Assembly (NCBI GenBank): GCA_903898725.1
Contig: CAIUGQ010000441.1
Location: forward strand, 1-14,704
From: an uncultured Burkholderiales bacterium
GTDB lineage: Bacteria > Pseudomonadota > Gammaproteobacteria > Burkholderiales > Burkholderiaceae_E
Direction: 5' to 3'
DNA length: 14,704 bases
The position numbers were made by a program, and so were the translations under genes. Under the pieces are notes generated by a model, which saw nothing but the letters and a program-made list of their open reading frames with translations, had not been told where the DNA came from and did no database searches. Shown here in pieces: positions 1-7,175 of this stretch (position 1 is the first letter of the stretch; each line of letters starts with the position of its first letter).

Positions 1-1097
1 GCCGGTGCTGTGGTGATCGACATGTCGCCGGGGTCGCGGGCGGGGAGTGCGGAGCTGGCGGGGCGCAGCGGCTGCAGCACGCCGCCGCCACTCTGCGGCA
101 GCGCGGTCGGCCGGGCGGGCGCGGGGGCCGCCTTGCTGGCCGGGATCGCCGTCACTTGAGGCCCCGCCGAGAGCGGCAGCCAGCCGGCCTTGATCACGAC
201 CGCAGCCACGAGGGTGGTCGCGAGCACGCCCGCGGCGAACGCACCGGCGCCGATCACCCAGCGCGACGGGCCGTTGCCGCTGCGCGAGAGCCGGACCTCG
301 GCCGCCGCCGCCGCCACGTCGCGCGCGCTGACGGTGTGCCGGCGAGCCATCGCGGCCGCCAGCAGCGCCTTGTCAGCGAGCACGTTGATGCGCCGGGGCA
401 CGCCCCCGGAGAGCTTGGCGATCGCGCGGACACCGGTCCCGGCGAACACCGGGTCGCCGGTCCAGCCGCAGGCCCGCATCTTGAAGTTCAGGTACTCGGA
501 GACGTCGCTGAGCGTGAGTCGCTTCAGACGCACGCTGTGGGCGATCCGCGAGCGCAGCGCGTCCATGCCAGGCAGCGCGAGGTTGTGGTCGAGCTCTTCG
601 GGGCCGAGCAGCACGATGCGGAAGGTCTCGGGGCCGACGTCGCGCTGCGACAGCAGGCGGATCTGCTCGAGCGTCTCGGGCGGCATCGCATGCGCCTCGT
701 CGAGCAGCAGCACGACCGGACGGCCGGCGTCGTGCAGCTGGCCGAGCCGGCGACGCACCCGCATCGCGGCGTCTTCGGGATCCTGGCGGCTCACCTCGAG
801 GCGCATCGCGTCGGCGAGCGCGAACCAGACCTGGTCGTTGGCCAGGGTCGGGTCACAGGTGTAGAGCACGGTGAACTGCCGGCCGAGGGCGCGTCCGATG
901 TGGCGGCAGAGGGTGGTCTTGCCGGTGCCCGGCTCGCCGACGATCTTGACGATCCCGCGCTCGTTGCGCAGGACGTGCAGCGCCGCATCGACGGTCGCGC
1001 GCCGCGTGCCGCCGGTGTAGTAGGCGTCCGAGTCGGGCGTCACCGGGAAGGGCGCGACGGTGAGCGAGAAGTGCTTGAGGTAGAGCGAGGCAGCCAT
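1..1097 (-). CDS. ExeA/GspA/MshM-family AAA ATPase, C-terminus beyond window
   Basis: Partial gene: about 365 codons are visible and the frame stays open to the left edge. The N-terminus (MAASLYLKHFSLTVAPFPVTPD) has the 'YLxxFxLTxxPFxxTPD' opening typical of ExeA/GspA and MSHA-biogenesis MshM ATPases, which fixes the ATG at 1097. Walker A is GEPGTGKTT (about residues 54-62) and Walker B is VVLLLDEAH (about 128-136). A LSGGVPRRINVLADKAL segment (about 229-245) is the sensor/lid region of this family. A membrane segment follows at about 280-302, then a Pro/Ala-rich stretch, so the ATPase is cytoplasmic and anchored in the inner membrane. Family members assist assembly of type II secretion or type IV-like pilus machines. 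No other secretion or pilus gene is visible in the window, so the partner system is unknown. It lies downstream of recJ on the same strand, 155 nt away, with a hairpin between, so it is probably transcribed separately. Confidence 0.9.
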   Translation of the reverse strand, partial: MAASLYLKHFSLTVAPFPVTPDSDAYYTGGTRRATVDAALHVLRNERGIVKIVGEPGTGKTTLCRHIGRALGRQFTVLYTCDPTLANDQVWFALADAMRLEVSRQDPEDAAMRVRRRLGQLHDAGRPVVLLLDEAHAMPPETLEQIRLLSQRDVGPETFRIVLLGPEELDHNLALPGMDALRSRIAHSVRLKRLTLSDVSEYLNFKMRACGWTGDPVFAGTGVRAIAKLSGGVPRRINVLADKALLAAAMARRHTVSARDVAAAAAEVRLSRSGNGPSRWVIGAGAFAAGVLATTLVAAVVIKAGWLPLSAGPQVTAIPASKAAPAPARPTALPQSGGGVLQPLRPASSALPARDPGDMSITTAP

Positions 1098-1104
1098 GCG
1101 GCGA

Positions 1105-1110
1105 AGTCTA
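1105..1110 (-). promoter_or_regulatory. -10-like TAGACT hexamer 7 nt before the ATPase ATG
   Basis: On the minus strand TAGACT lies 7 nt upstream of the ATG at 1097, and no Shine-Dalgarno sequence is visible between them. No good -35 box is seen at 16-18 nt spacing, so the promoter call is weak. The same CCTAG(A/G)CT element precedes the NlpC/P60 gene at nearly the same distance, and the iron-binding-protein gene further out. Confidence 0.25.
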
Positions 1111-1221
1111 GGGGAAGCCTGCCCGGGCGAAGACCAGAAAAGTCACGTCGAAACGGCTCGCCGGCCCCCGAATTGTGTCGAAGTGCCTCATGACGGCACT
1201 GTCATCGAAGTCACCCGGGTC

Positions 1222-1241
1222 GACGGCCCCTGCGGGCCGTC
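1222..1241 (-). terminator. hairpin downstream of recJ
   Basis: A perfect 8-bp inverted repeat (GACGGCCC / GGGCCGTC) with a 4-nt loop begins 11 nt after the recJ stop codon. There is no T tract, so it would be a GC-only or Rho-assisted terminator. It separates recJ from the downstream ATPase gene. The rest of 1098-1252 holds a weaker 6-bp hairpin (AGTGCC 1182-1187 with GGCACT 1195-1200) and no gene. Confidence 0.45.
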
Positions 1242-1252
1242 CGCCGTCCCGT

Positions 1253-2962
1253 TCAGCCGACGTGCCGGACGATCAGCGACACGCCGTCCGCGCCCTGCCA
1301 GGTGTCGCGCTGCAACTGGTAGGCCAGCAAGGCCTGGCGCGGCACCGGCTCGATCCGGCCGAACGCGATCGCGGCCATCCGACGGCCGCCGAGCCGCAGC
1401 TCGAGCTTGAGGTGCCGCTCCTTGATCAGCCTCTGCGACACCACTTCGAAGCGGTCGGCGAACAGCGGGGGCGGGAAGCCCTGGCCCCAGACCTCGTGGT
1501 CGATCTCGGAGAGTGTGTCGACGCTGATCTCCTCGGGGGCCAGCGGTCCGTCGGTCTCGAGCACCGGCGAGAACGAGGCCGGATCGGCGAGCTCGCGCAC
1601 GGCCGCCTCGAAGGCGTCGCGCAGGCGTCCGAGGTCCGCCTCGGCCATCGTCAGGCCCGCGGCCATCGCGTGTCCGCCGAAGCGCATCAGGACGCCGGGC
1701 GCGCGGCGATCGACGAGGTCGAGCACGTCGCGCAGGTGCACGCCGGGAATCGAGCGTCCCGACCCCTTCACCGTGCCGGGCACGCGTTCGTCACGGGCCA
1801 GTGCGAGGGTCGGGCGACCGTGCCGCTCCTTGAGCCGCGAGGCGACCAGGCCGATCACCCCCTGATGCCAGCCCGGACGGAACGCGACCAGCGTGCGGCA
1901 GCCGGGGTCGGGTTCGCCCACGTCGGCCAGCGCCTCCTCGCGCATGTCGGTCTCGATCTCGCGCCGCTCCCGGTTCATCTCGTCGAGGTGGGTCGCGAGT
2001 GCCATCGCTCGGGTCTCGTCGTCTTCCAGCAGGCACTCGACGCCCATCGAGATGTCGGCGAGCCGGCCGGCGGCATTGATCCGCGGCCCGAGCGCGAAGC
2101 CGAGGTCCAGGCTGCCGAGCTCGCGCGGCTCGCGGCCCGCCAGGCGCAGGAGCGCCAGCAGGCCGGGGCGGGCGCGACCGGCCCGAAGGCGCTTGAGGCC
2201 GGCCGCCACGAGCAGCCGGTTGTTGCGGTCGAGGCGCACGACATCGGCGACGGTGCCGAGTGCGACCAGATCGAGCAGCTCGGCGATCGCGGGCTCGCCG
2301 CGGCCGGTCCATGCGCCCCGGGACCGCAGCTCGGCGCGCAGCGCGACCAGCACGTAGAACATCACGCCGACCCCGGCGAGATGCTTGCTGGGGAACGTGC
2401 AGCCCGGCTGGTTCGGATTGACCAGCGCGTCGGCGTCCGGCAGCGTCGGGCCGGGCAGGTGGTGGTCGGTCACCACGACCTGCAGCCCCGCGGCCCGTGC
2501 GCGGGCGACGCCCTCGAGGCTGGCGATGCCGTTGTCGACCGTGATCAGGACGTCGGGGCGTCCCAGGCGGGGATGCGCGAGCGCGACGTCGACGATCTCC
2601 GGCGTGAGGCCGTAACCGTGGTCGAAGCGGTTCGGGACGAGGTAGTCCACCACCGCGCCCATCATCCGCAGGCCCAGCACGCCGACCGCAACGCCGGTCG
2701 CGCCGTCGCAGTCGTAGTCGCCGACGACGAGCAGCCTGCGTCGTGCCGCGATCGCGTCGGCGAGCAGGCGGGCGGCCTGGTCGGCACCCCGCAGCAGCTG
2801 GGGCGCGAGCAGGTCGGCCGGGCCGCCGCCGATCGAGCCCAGCCCTTCCACGCCGCGCCCGGCATAGAGGCGGGCCATCAGCGGCGAGACGCCCGCCGCC
2901 GTGAGGGTCGCGAGCGCACGCGGGTCGACACGACGAAGGGCGAGGCGGGGCGGTTCGATCAT
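1253..2962 (-). CDS. recJ: single-stranded-DNA-specific 5'-3' exonuclease RecJ
   Basis: Complete gene of 569 residues, the normal length for proteobacterial RecJ. RecJ degrades single-stranded DNA from the 5' end in recombinational repair (RecF pathway), mismatch repair and base excision repair. DHH-family metal-binding motifs are all present: DYDCDG (82-87), VDNG (142-145) and DHH (166-168). A GPRINAAGRL segment and a C-terminal GGHAMAAG (DHHA1 domain) follow in the expected order. The ATG at 2962 gives the usual N-terminus, but no Shine-Dalgarno sequence precedes it. Instead the spacer to the rpfE-like gene is extremely C-rich in the mRNA. It lies 78 nt downstream of the rpfE-like gene on the same strand, an arrangement also known in Xanthomonas (recJ next to rpfE), so co-transcription is likely. 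Nothing suggests damage to the gene. Confidence 0.97.
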   Translation of the reverse strand: MIEPPRLALRRVDPRALATLTAAGVSPLMARLYAGRGVEGLGSIGGGPADLLAPQLLRGADQAARLLADAIAARRRLLVVGDYDCDGATGVAVGVLGLRMMGAVVDYLVPNRFDHGYGLTPEIVDVALAHPRLGRPDVLITVDNGIASLEGVARARAAGLQVVVTDHHLPGPTLPDADALVNPNQPGCTFPSKHLAGVGVMFYVLVALRAELRSRGAWTGRGEPAIAELLDLVALGTVADVVRLDRNNRLLVAAGLKRLRAGRARPGLLALLRLAGREPRELGSLDLGFALGPRINAAGRLADISMGVECLLEDDETRAMALATHLDEMNRERREIETDMREEALADVGEPDPGCRTLVAFRPGWHQGVIGLVASRLKERHGRPTLALARDERVPGTVKGSGRSIPGVHLRDVLDLVDRRAPGVLMRFGGHAMAAGLTMAEADLGRLRDAFEAAVRELADPASFSPVLETDGPLAPEEISVDTLSEIDHEVWGQGFPPPLFADRFEVVSQRLIKERHLKLELRLGGRRMAAIAFGRIEPVPRQALLAYQLQRDTWQGADGVSLIVRHVG

Positions 2963-2964
2963 CC

Positions 2965-2998
2965 GGGCAGGGGGTGGTGGAGGCGGCGGGGCAGGGGG
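2965..2998. other. G-rich/C-rich spacer before recJ (G4-prone, rut-like)
   Basis: The plus strand has G runs of 3, 5, 4 and 5 at 2965-2967, 2970-2974, 2988-2991 and 2994-2998, with several GG pairs in the 13-nt middle loop. The rpfE-recJ transcript is therefore about 65% C and under 20% G over the 46 nt before the recJ ATG (my count). Such C-over-G bias resembles Rho-utilisation sites, and the DNA strand could form a G-quadruplex. Both roles are inferred. Confidence 0.3.
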
Positions 2999-3040
2999 CT
3001 GTGCAGGGCGCGGCGGCCACGGTCGTTCGAGCGGGGCACG

Positions 3041-4063
3041 TCAGGCAGCGTCCAGGCCGCCGGCAGCGGGCTCGGCGAGCAGTGCCGCCGGATCCGGACG
3101 CCGCCAGAACCGCCAGTCGGCGCGCGGCGAGACGGCGAGTTCGCGCCAGCCGGCGTCGCCGGCGAGCACGAGGCGCGCGCCCCGCAGCCAGGGGCCTTCG
3201 GCGCGCGCCATCGGCGCGAAGACCGAGGTCTCGAGCGCACGCCAGGCCTCGGCCCAGCGCTGCGGGTCGCCAGCCAGCTGCGCGGCCAGCAGCCGATCGT
3301 CGACGTGCAGCGTCCCGTCGCGGCTGGCGAGCTGCGTTGCGGCACCGAGATCGCGGACCGCGAGCCGTGCGGCGAGTTCGGCCTCGGGCGTGGCGGGCGG
3401 CACCCGACCCTCGATCCACAGGCTGTTGACGGTCGGCAGGCGCGCCGCCTCGCGCCTCGAGTTGACCGCATGCTCGTGCCAGGTCATCTGCACCTCGTTG
3501 AGCAGCCGGCGCCACCGTCTGACGTCCTCGCCGGTCGGCTGCCAGGCGTCGATGTTGCGGCCGACCGCGCCGGAGAGCGGCCGGGTCGCCAGCCTGAGTG
3601 GGCGTGCCGGGTCGAGTTCGCGCAGGTACCAGCGTGTCGGGCCGGGGCGCTCGAGAGCGAGCCCGTCCTCGGCGAACAGCGGCTCGATGGCCGCGGCGAG
3701 CGACCCGGCATCGTCTGCGCTCAGCGCCAGCAGCTCGGGGTCCGTGAGCACGAGGTGGTCCCGGCCCACATGCAGATGCACCGGATCGATCCGCCAGGCG
3801 GCGCTCGGCACGGCATCGACGAGCGCCGCGCACGCGGCGAGCGCCGCATCGCCGGGCAGCCCGAGCCGGGCGCGGAGCCAGCGTTCATGACCGGGATCCG
3901 AGGCGGGGCGCGCCTCGGGTCCGGCCTGGGCGAGCATCCGTGCACGCCGCGAGAGCGCGGTCCAGCCCGGCGCCGAGGCGAGCGCGGCGATCCGGTCCGC
4001 ACCGATCCAGCCGGGGTCCGCGAGCGCGGCGGGCAGCAGCAGCGTGGGCGTCGGCGCGCTCAT
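3041..4063 (-). CDS. RpfE-like conserved protein, partner of recJ
   Basis: 340 residues from the ATG at 4063. The most recognisable block is LLNEVQMTWHEHAVNSRREA (188-206) running into LPTVNSLWIEG (209-219). This matches the 'NEVQMLLHxHPVNxARE...PxNSLWLWG' signature of the RpfE-type family, often annotated as hypothetical or, loosely, as phosphoglycerate-mutase-like. A second conserved block is WRIDPVHLHVGRDHLVLTDP (90-109). There is no signal peptide and no membrane segment, so the protein should be cytosolic. Its biochemical role is not established; in Xanthomonas rpfE lies beside recJ in the rpf cluster and was linked to regulation of exoproducts. Here it directly precedes recJ on the same strand. 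The start has no Shine-Dalgarno sequence, and a 12-codon leader ORF overlaps the start codon. Family membership is fairly sure; function is not. Confidence 0.8.
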   Translation of the reverse strand: MSAPTPTLLLPAALADPGWIGADRIAALASAPGWTALSRRARMLAQAGPEARPASDPGHERWLRARLGLPGDAALAACAALVDAVPSAAWRIDPVHLHVGRDHLVLTDPELLALSADDAGSLAAAIEPLFAEDGLALERPGPTRWYLRELDPARPLRLATRPLSGAVGRNIDAWQPTGEDVRRWRRLLNEVQMTWHEHAVNSRREAARLPTVNSLWIEGRVPPATPEAELAARLAVRDLGAATQLASRDGTLHVDDRLLAAQLAGDPQRWAEAWRALETSVFAPMARAEGPWLRGARLVLAGDAGWRELAVSPRADWRFWRRPDPAALLAEPAAGGLDAA

Positions 4064-4098
4064 CGCGGCGGCCGGTGCGCGCGGTGGCGGGCGTCCAT
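4060..4098 (-). other. candidate 12-codon leader ORF overlapping rpfE start
   Basis: ATG at 4098 opens MDARHRAHRPPR and its TGA (4062-4060) overlaps the rpfE-like ATG (4063-4061) in an ATGA arrangement that would allow translational coupling. A TAGAAT hexamer (4105-4110 on the minus strand) sits 6 nt upstream of this ATG, so the ORF might be leaderless, though no convincing -35 is seen. Short ORFs arise by chance, so this is tentative. Confidence 0.25.
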
Positions 4099-4251
4099 GG
4101 GCCCATTCTACCGGCCCGCCCGGCGGGTCCCGGCCTGGCTTCGGCGAGTGTCCGGAGGCCTCCGCGGGCGCCGATGCGGTTGTGGCACACTGCGCCGTCC
4201 CGTCTGCGGGGCGCCCCTCGGCGTCTCGAACCGAACCCGCCTCCAGCACCC

Positions 4252-5500
4252 GTGAACGTACCGTTCGAGCTCGCCGTCGGCCTGCGCTACACGCTCAGCG
4301 GACGGCGCGCGGGCCGTCGAAACGGCTTCATCTCGTTCATCTCGGCGCTGTCGGTCGCGGGCATCGCGCTGGGGGTGGCCGCGCTGATCGTCGTGCTGTC
4401 GGTCATGAACGGCTTCCAGAAGGAAGTCCGTGACCGGATGCTGTCGGTGCTCTCTCACATCGAGGTGATCGCCACCGACAAGCCGATGCTCGACTGGTCG
4501 GCGGTGCTCGCGCAGGCCCGTCTGAATCCCAGGGTGGTGTCCGGTGCGCCGTACGTGGCGGGGCAGGCGATGCTCACGCGCGACGACAGCGTGCGCGGCG
4601 TGCTGGTCCGCGGCATCGACCCCGCGCTCGAGCCGAAGGTCTCCGATCTCGGCACGCAGATCGTGCAGGGCCGTCTCGACAACCTCGTGCCCGGAGAGTT
4701 CGGCATCGCCATCGGACGGGTGCTCGCCCGGCAGATCGGCGTCGAGCTCGGCGACCGGATCGCGCTGATCGCACCGCAAGGCACGGTCACGCCCGCCGGC
4801 GTGGTGCCGCGCGTGCGCCAGTTCACCGTCGTCGCGGTCTTCGAGTCCGGCCACTTCGAGTACGACTCGACGCTGGTGCTGACCGCGCTCGAGGATGCCG
4901 GCAAGCTCTTCCGGGTCGAGGGCGTCTCCGGGCTGCGCCTGCGCACGACCGACATGCAGGAGGCGCCGCGCGTCGCGAGCGAGCTGATGCGCACGCTCGA
5001 TCCGAGCCTCTTCGCGCGCGACTGGTCCCGCGAGAACCGCAACTGGTTCGCCGCCGTGCAGATCGAGAAGCGGATGATGTTCATCATCCTCACCCTGATC
5101 GTCGCGGTCGCCGCGTTCAACCTGGTCTCGATGCTGGTGATGACCGTGACCGACAAGCGCAGCGACATCGCGATCCTGCGCACCCTGGGTGCCGCCCCCC
5201 GCTCCGTGATGGCGGTGTTCGTGGTGCAGGGCGCGCTCGTCGGCCTGCTCGGCACCCTGATCGGCGTGAGCCTCGGCACGCTGCTCGCCCTGAACGTCGG
5301 GCCGGTGGTCGCCTCGATCGAGCGGCTGTTCGGCTTCCAGGTGCTGCCGTCGGGCGTGTACTTCATCAGCTATCTGCCGAGCGACCTGCACTGGTCCGAC
5401 GTGATCACGATCGGGCTGACCTCGAGCGTGCTCGCGTTCGCCGCGACGATCTACCCGAGCCTGCGCGCCGCGAGTGTCCGGCCGGCCGAGGCGCTGCGCT

Positions 5501-5508
<8 letters not shown>
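4252..5508 (+). CDS. lolC: lipoprotein-releasing ABC transporter permease LolC/LolE family
   Basis: 418 residues from a GTG at 4252 (protein MNVPFELAVGLRYT...), which matches the family's usual start and length; the frame is open further upstream but encodes only low-complexity sequence there. The permease pairs with LolD to extract mature outer-membrane lipoproteins from the inner membrane and pass them to LolA. A first membrane helix lies at about 26-52 (SALSVAGIALGVAALIVVLS), then a large periplasmic domain, then helices at about 275-299, 318-348 and 383-402. The DKRSDIAILRTLGA segment (301-314) is the cytoplasmic coupling region, and the C-terminus SLRAASVRPAEALRYE is a family hallmark. 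Only one permease gene is present beside lolD, so it may work as a homodimer (LolF-like); a second copy elsewhere cannot be excluded. The stop overlaps the lolD start. Confidence 0.95.
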
Positions 5509-6232
<724 letters not shown>

Positions 6233-6254
6233 GCCGCTCGGGCGGCGCGACGAC

Positions 6255-7034
6255 ATGCTCGTCGACACCCACTGCCACCTCGATGCAGCCGAGTTCGACG
6301 CGGACCGCGATGCGGTCGTCGCGCGCGCGGTCGAGGGCGGCGTCGCCCGGATCGTGGTGCCGGCGGTCGGCGCGTTCGACTTCGGCGCGGTGCGCGCGCT
6401 GGCCGACCGGCACGACTGCGTGCGCTATGCGCTCGGCATCCACCCGATGTACGTCGACCGGGCCGAGGACGCCGACCTCGACGCGCTGCGCCACGCGGTG
6501 GACGCGGCACGGGGCGATCCGCGGTTCGTCGCCATCGGCGAGATCGGGCTCGATCACTTCGTGCCCGGTCTGGATCGCGCACGCATGGAGCGATTCTTCG
6601 TCGAACAGCTCCGGCTTGCGGTCGAGGTCGGGCTGCCGGTGATCCTGCACGTGCGCCGCGCCCAGGACAGCGTCCTCAAGCAGCTGCGCCGATTCAGGCC
6701 GGTCGGTGGGATCGCGCATGCGTTCAACGGCAGCGAACAGCAGGCTGCCGCCTTCGCCGGGCTCGGCTTCGCGCTCGGCTTCGGCGGAGCGATGACCTAT
6801 TCGCGGGCCCTTCAGATCCGCCGGCTCGCGGCCAGCGTGCCGATCGAGTCGGTGGTGCTCGAGACCGACGCGCCCGACATCGCGCCCGAGTGGCGCTGGC
6901 GCGGGCGCAACGAACCCGGCGAGCTGCCGCGGATCGCGTCGGTGTTCGCCGATCTGCGCGGCGTGACCGTCGAGGCCGCGATCTCGGCGACCGGGACGAC
7001 GGCGGCCCGAGTCCTCCCCGGCCTGGCCCGCTGA
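6255..7034 (+). CDS. TatD-family metal-dependent hydrolase (YjjV-like)
   Basis: 259 residues, the usual size for the family. TatD proteins are TIM-barrel enzymes binding two divalent metals; several act as DNases, and YjjV-type members are less well characterised. The metal-binding residues are visible in order: H6 and H8 in DTHCHLD, E96 in IGEIGLD, H132 in VILHVRRAQD, H155 in GIAHAFNGS, and D205 in LETDAPDIAP. The LETDAPD...RNEPGELPRIASVFADLRG block resembles E. coli YjjV more than TatD itself. It starts 22 nt after lolD with no clear Shine-Dalgarno sequence and is probably part of the same transcript. The order lolC-lolD-tatD-comEC is familiar from other betaproteobacteria. No sign of decay. 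Confidence 0.92.
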   Translation: MLVDTHCHLDAAEFDADRDAVVARAVEGGVARIVVPAVGAFDFGAVRALADRHDCVRYALGIHPMYVDRAEDADLDALRHAVDAARGDPRFVAIGEIGLDHFVPGLDRARMERFFVEQLRLAVEVGLPVILHVRRAQDSVLKQLRRFRPVGGIAHAFNGSEQQAAAFAGLGFALGFGGAMTYSRALQIRRLAASVPIESVVLETDAPDIAPEWRWRGRNEPGELPRIASVFADLRGVTVEAAISATGTTAARVLPGLAR

Positions 7035-7044
7035 GCGGGGCGCG

Positions 7045-7076
7045 CCCGACGCCCGATCGGGGCCGGGCCCGTCGGG
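7045..7076 (+). terminator. possible hairpin after tatD-family gene
   Basis: CCCGACG (7045-7051) pairs with CGTCGGG (7070-7076), and the 18-nt interior contains the self-complementary CCCGATCGGG. It starts 10 nt after the hydrolase stop codon and has no T tract. Together with the 141-nt gap it suggests comEC may be partly uncoupled from the upstream genes. In DNA this GC-rich, hairpins occur by chance, so confidence is low. Confidence 0.3.
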
Positions 7077-7175
7077 TCGACGGCACGACGGTCCGGCGCG
7101 CTGCCTGCACAGACCTCCGACCTAGGCCCTGCGCCCGATTGCGTGGCGCCTGCAGCGACGCGAGCATCGGAGACG

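Noticed and set aside
4182..4200. TGGCAC sequence upstream of lolC resembling a sigma-54 -24 element
   Set aside because: The expected TTGC element at the -12 position is missing (GCCG instead), so a sigma-54 promoter is not supported.
3041..4249. Longer N-terminus for the rpfE-like protein, starting at 4249
   Set aside because: The extra 62 residues are low-complexity and would run across the divergent promoter region up to the lolC start; the ATG at 4063 gives a sensible N-terminus.
1175..4255. Very long plus-strand open frame of about 1026 codons
   Set aside because: It is antisense to recJ and the rpfE-like gene, encodes low-complexity Arg/Ala/Gly/His-rich protein with no motif, and reflects the lack of stop codons in very GC-rich DNA.
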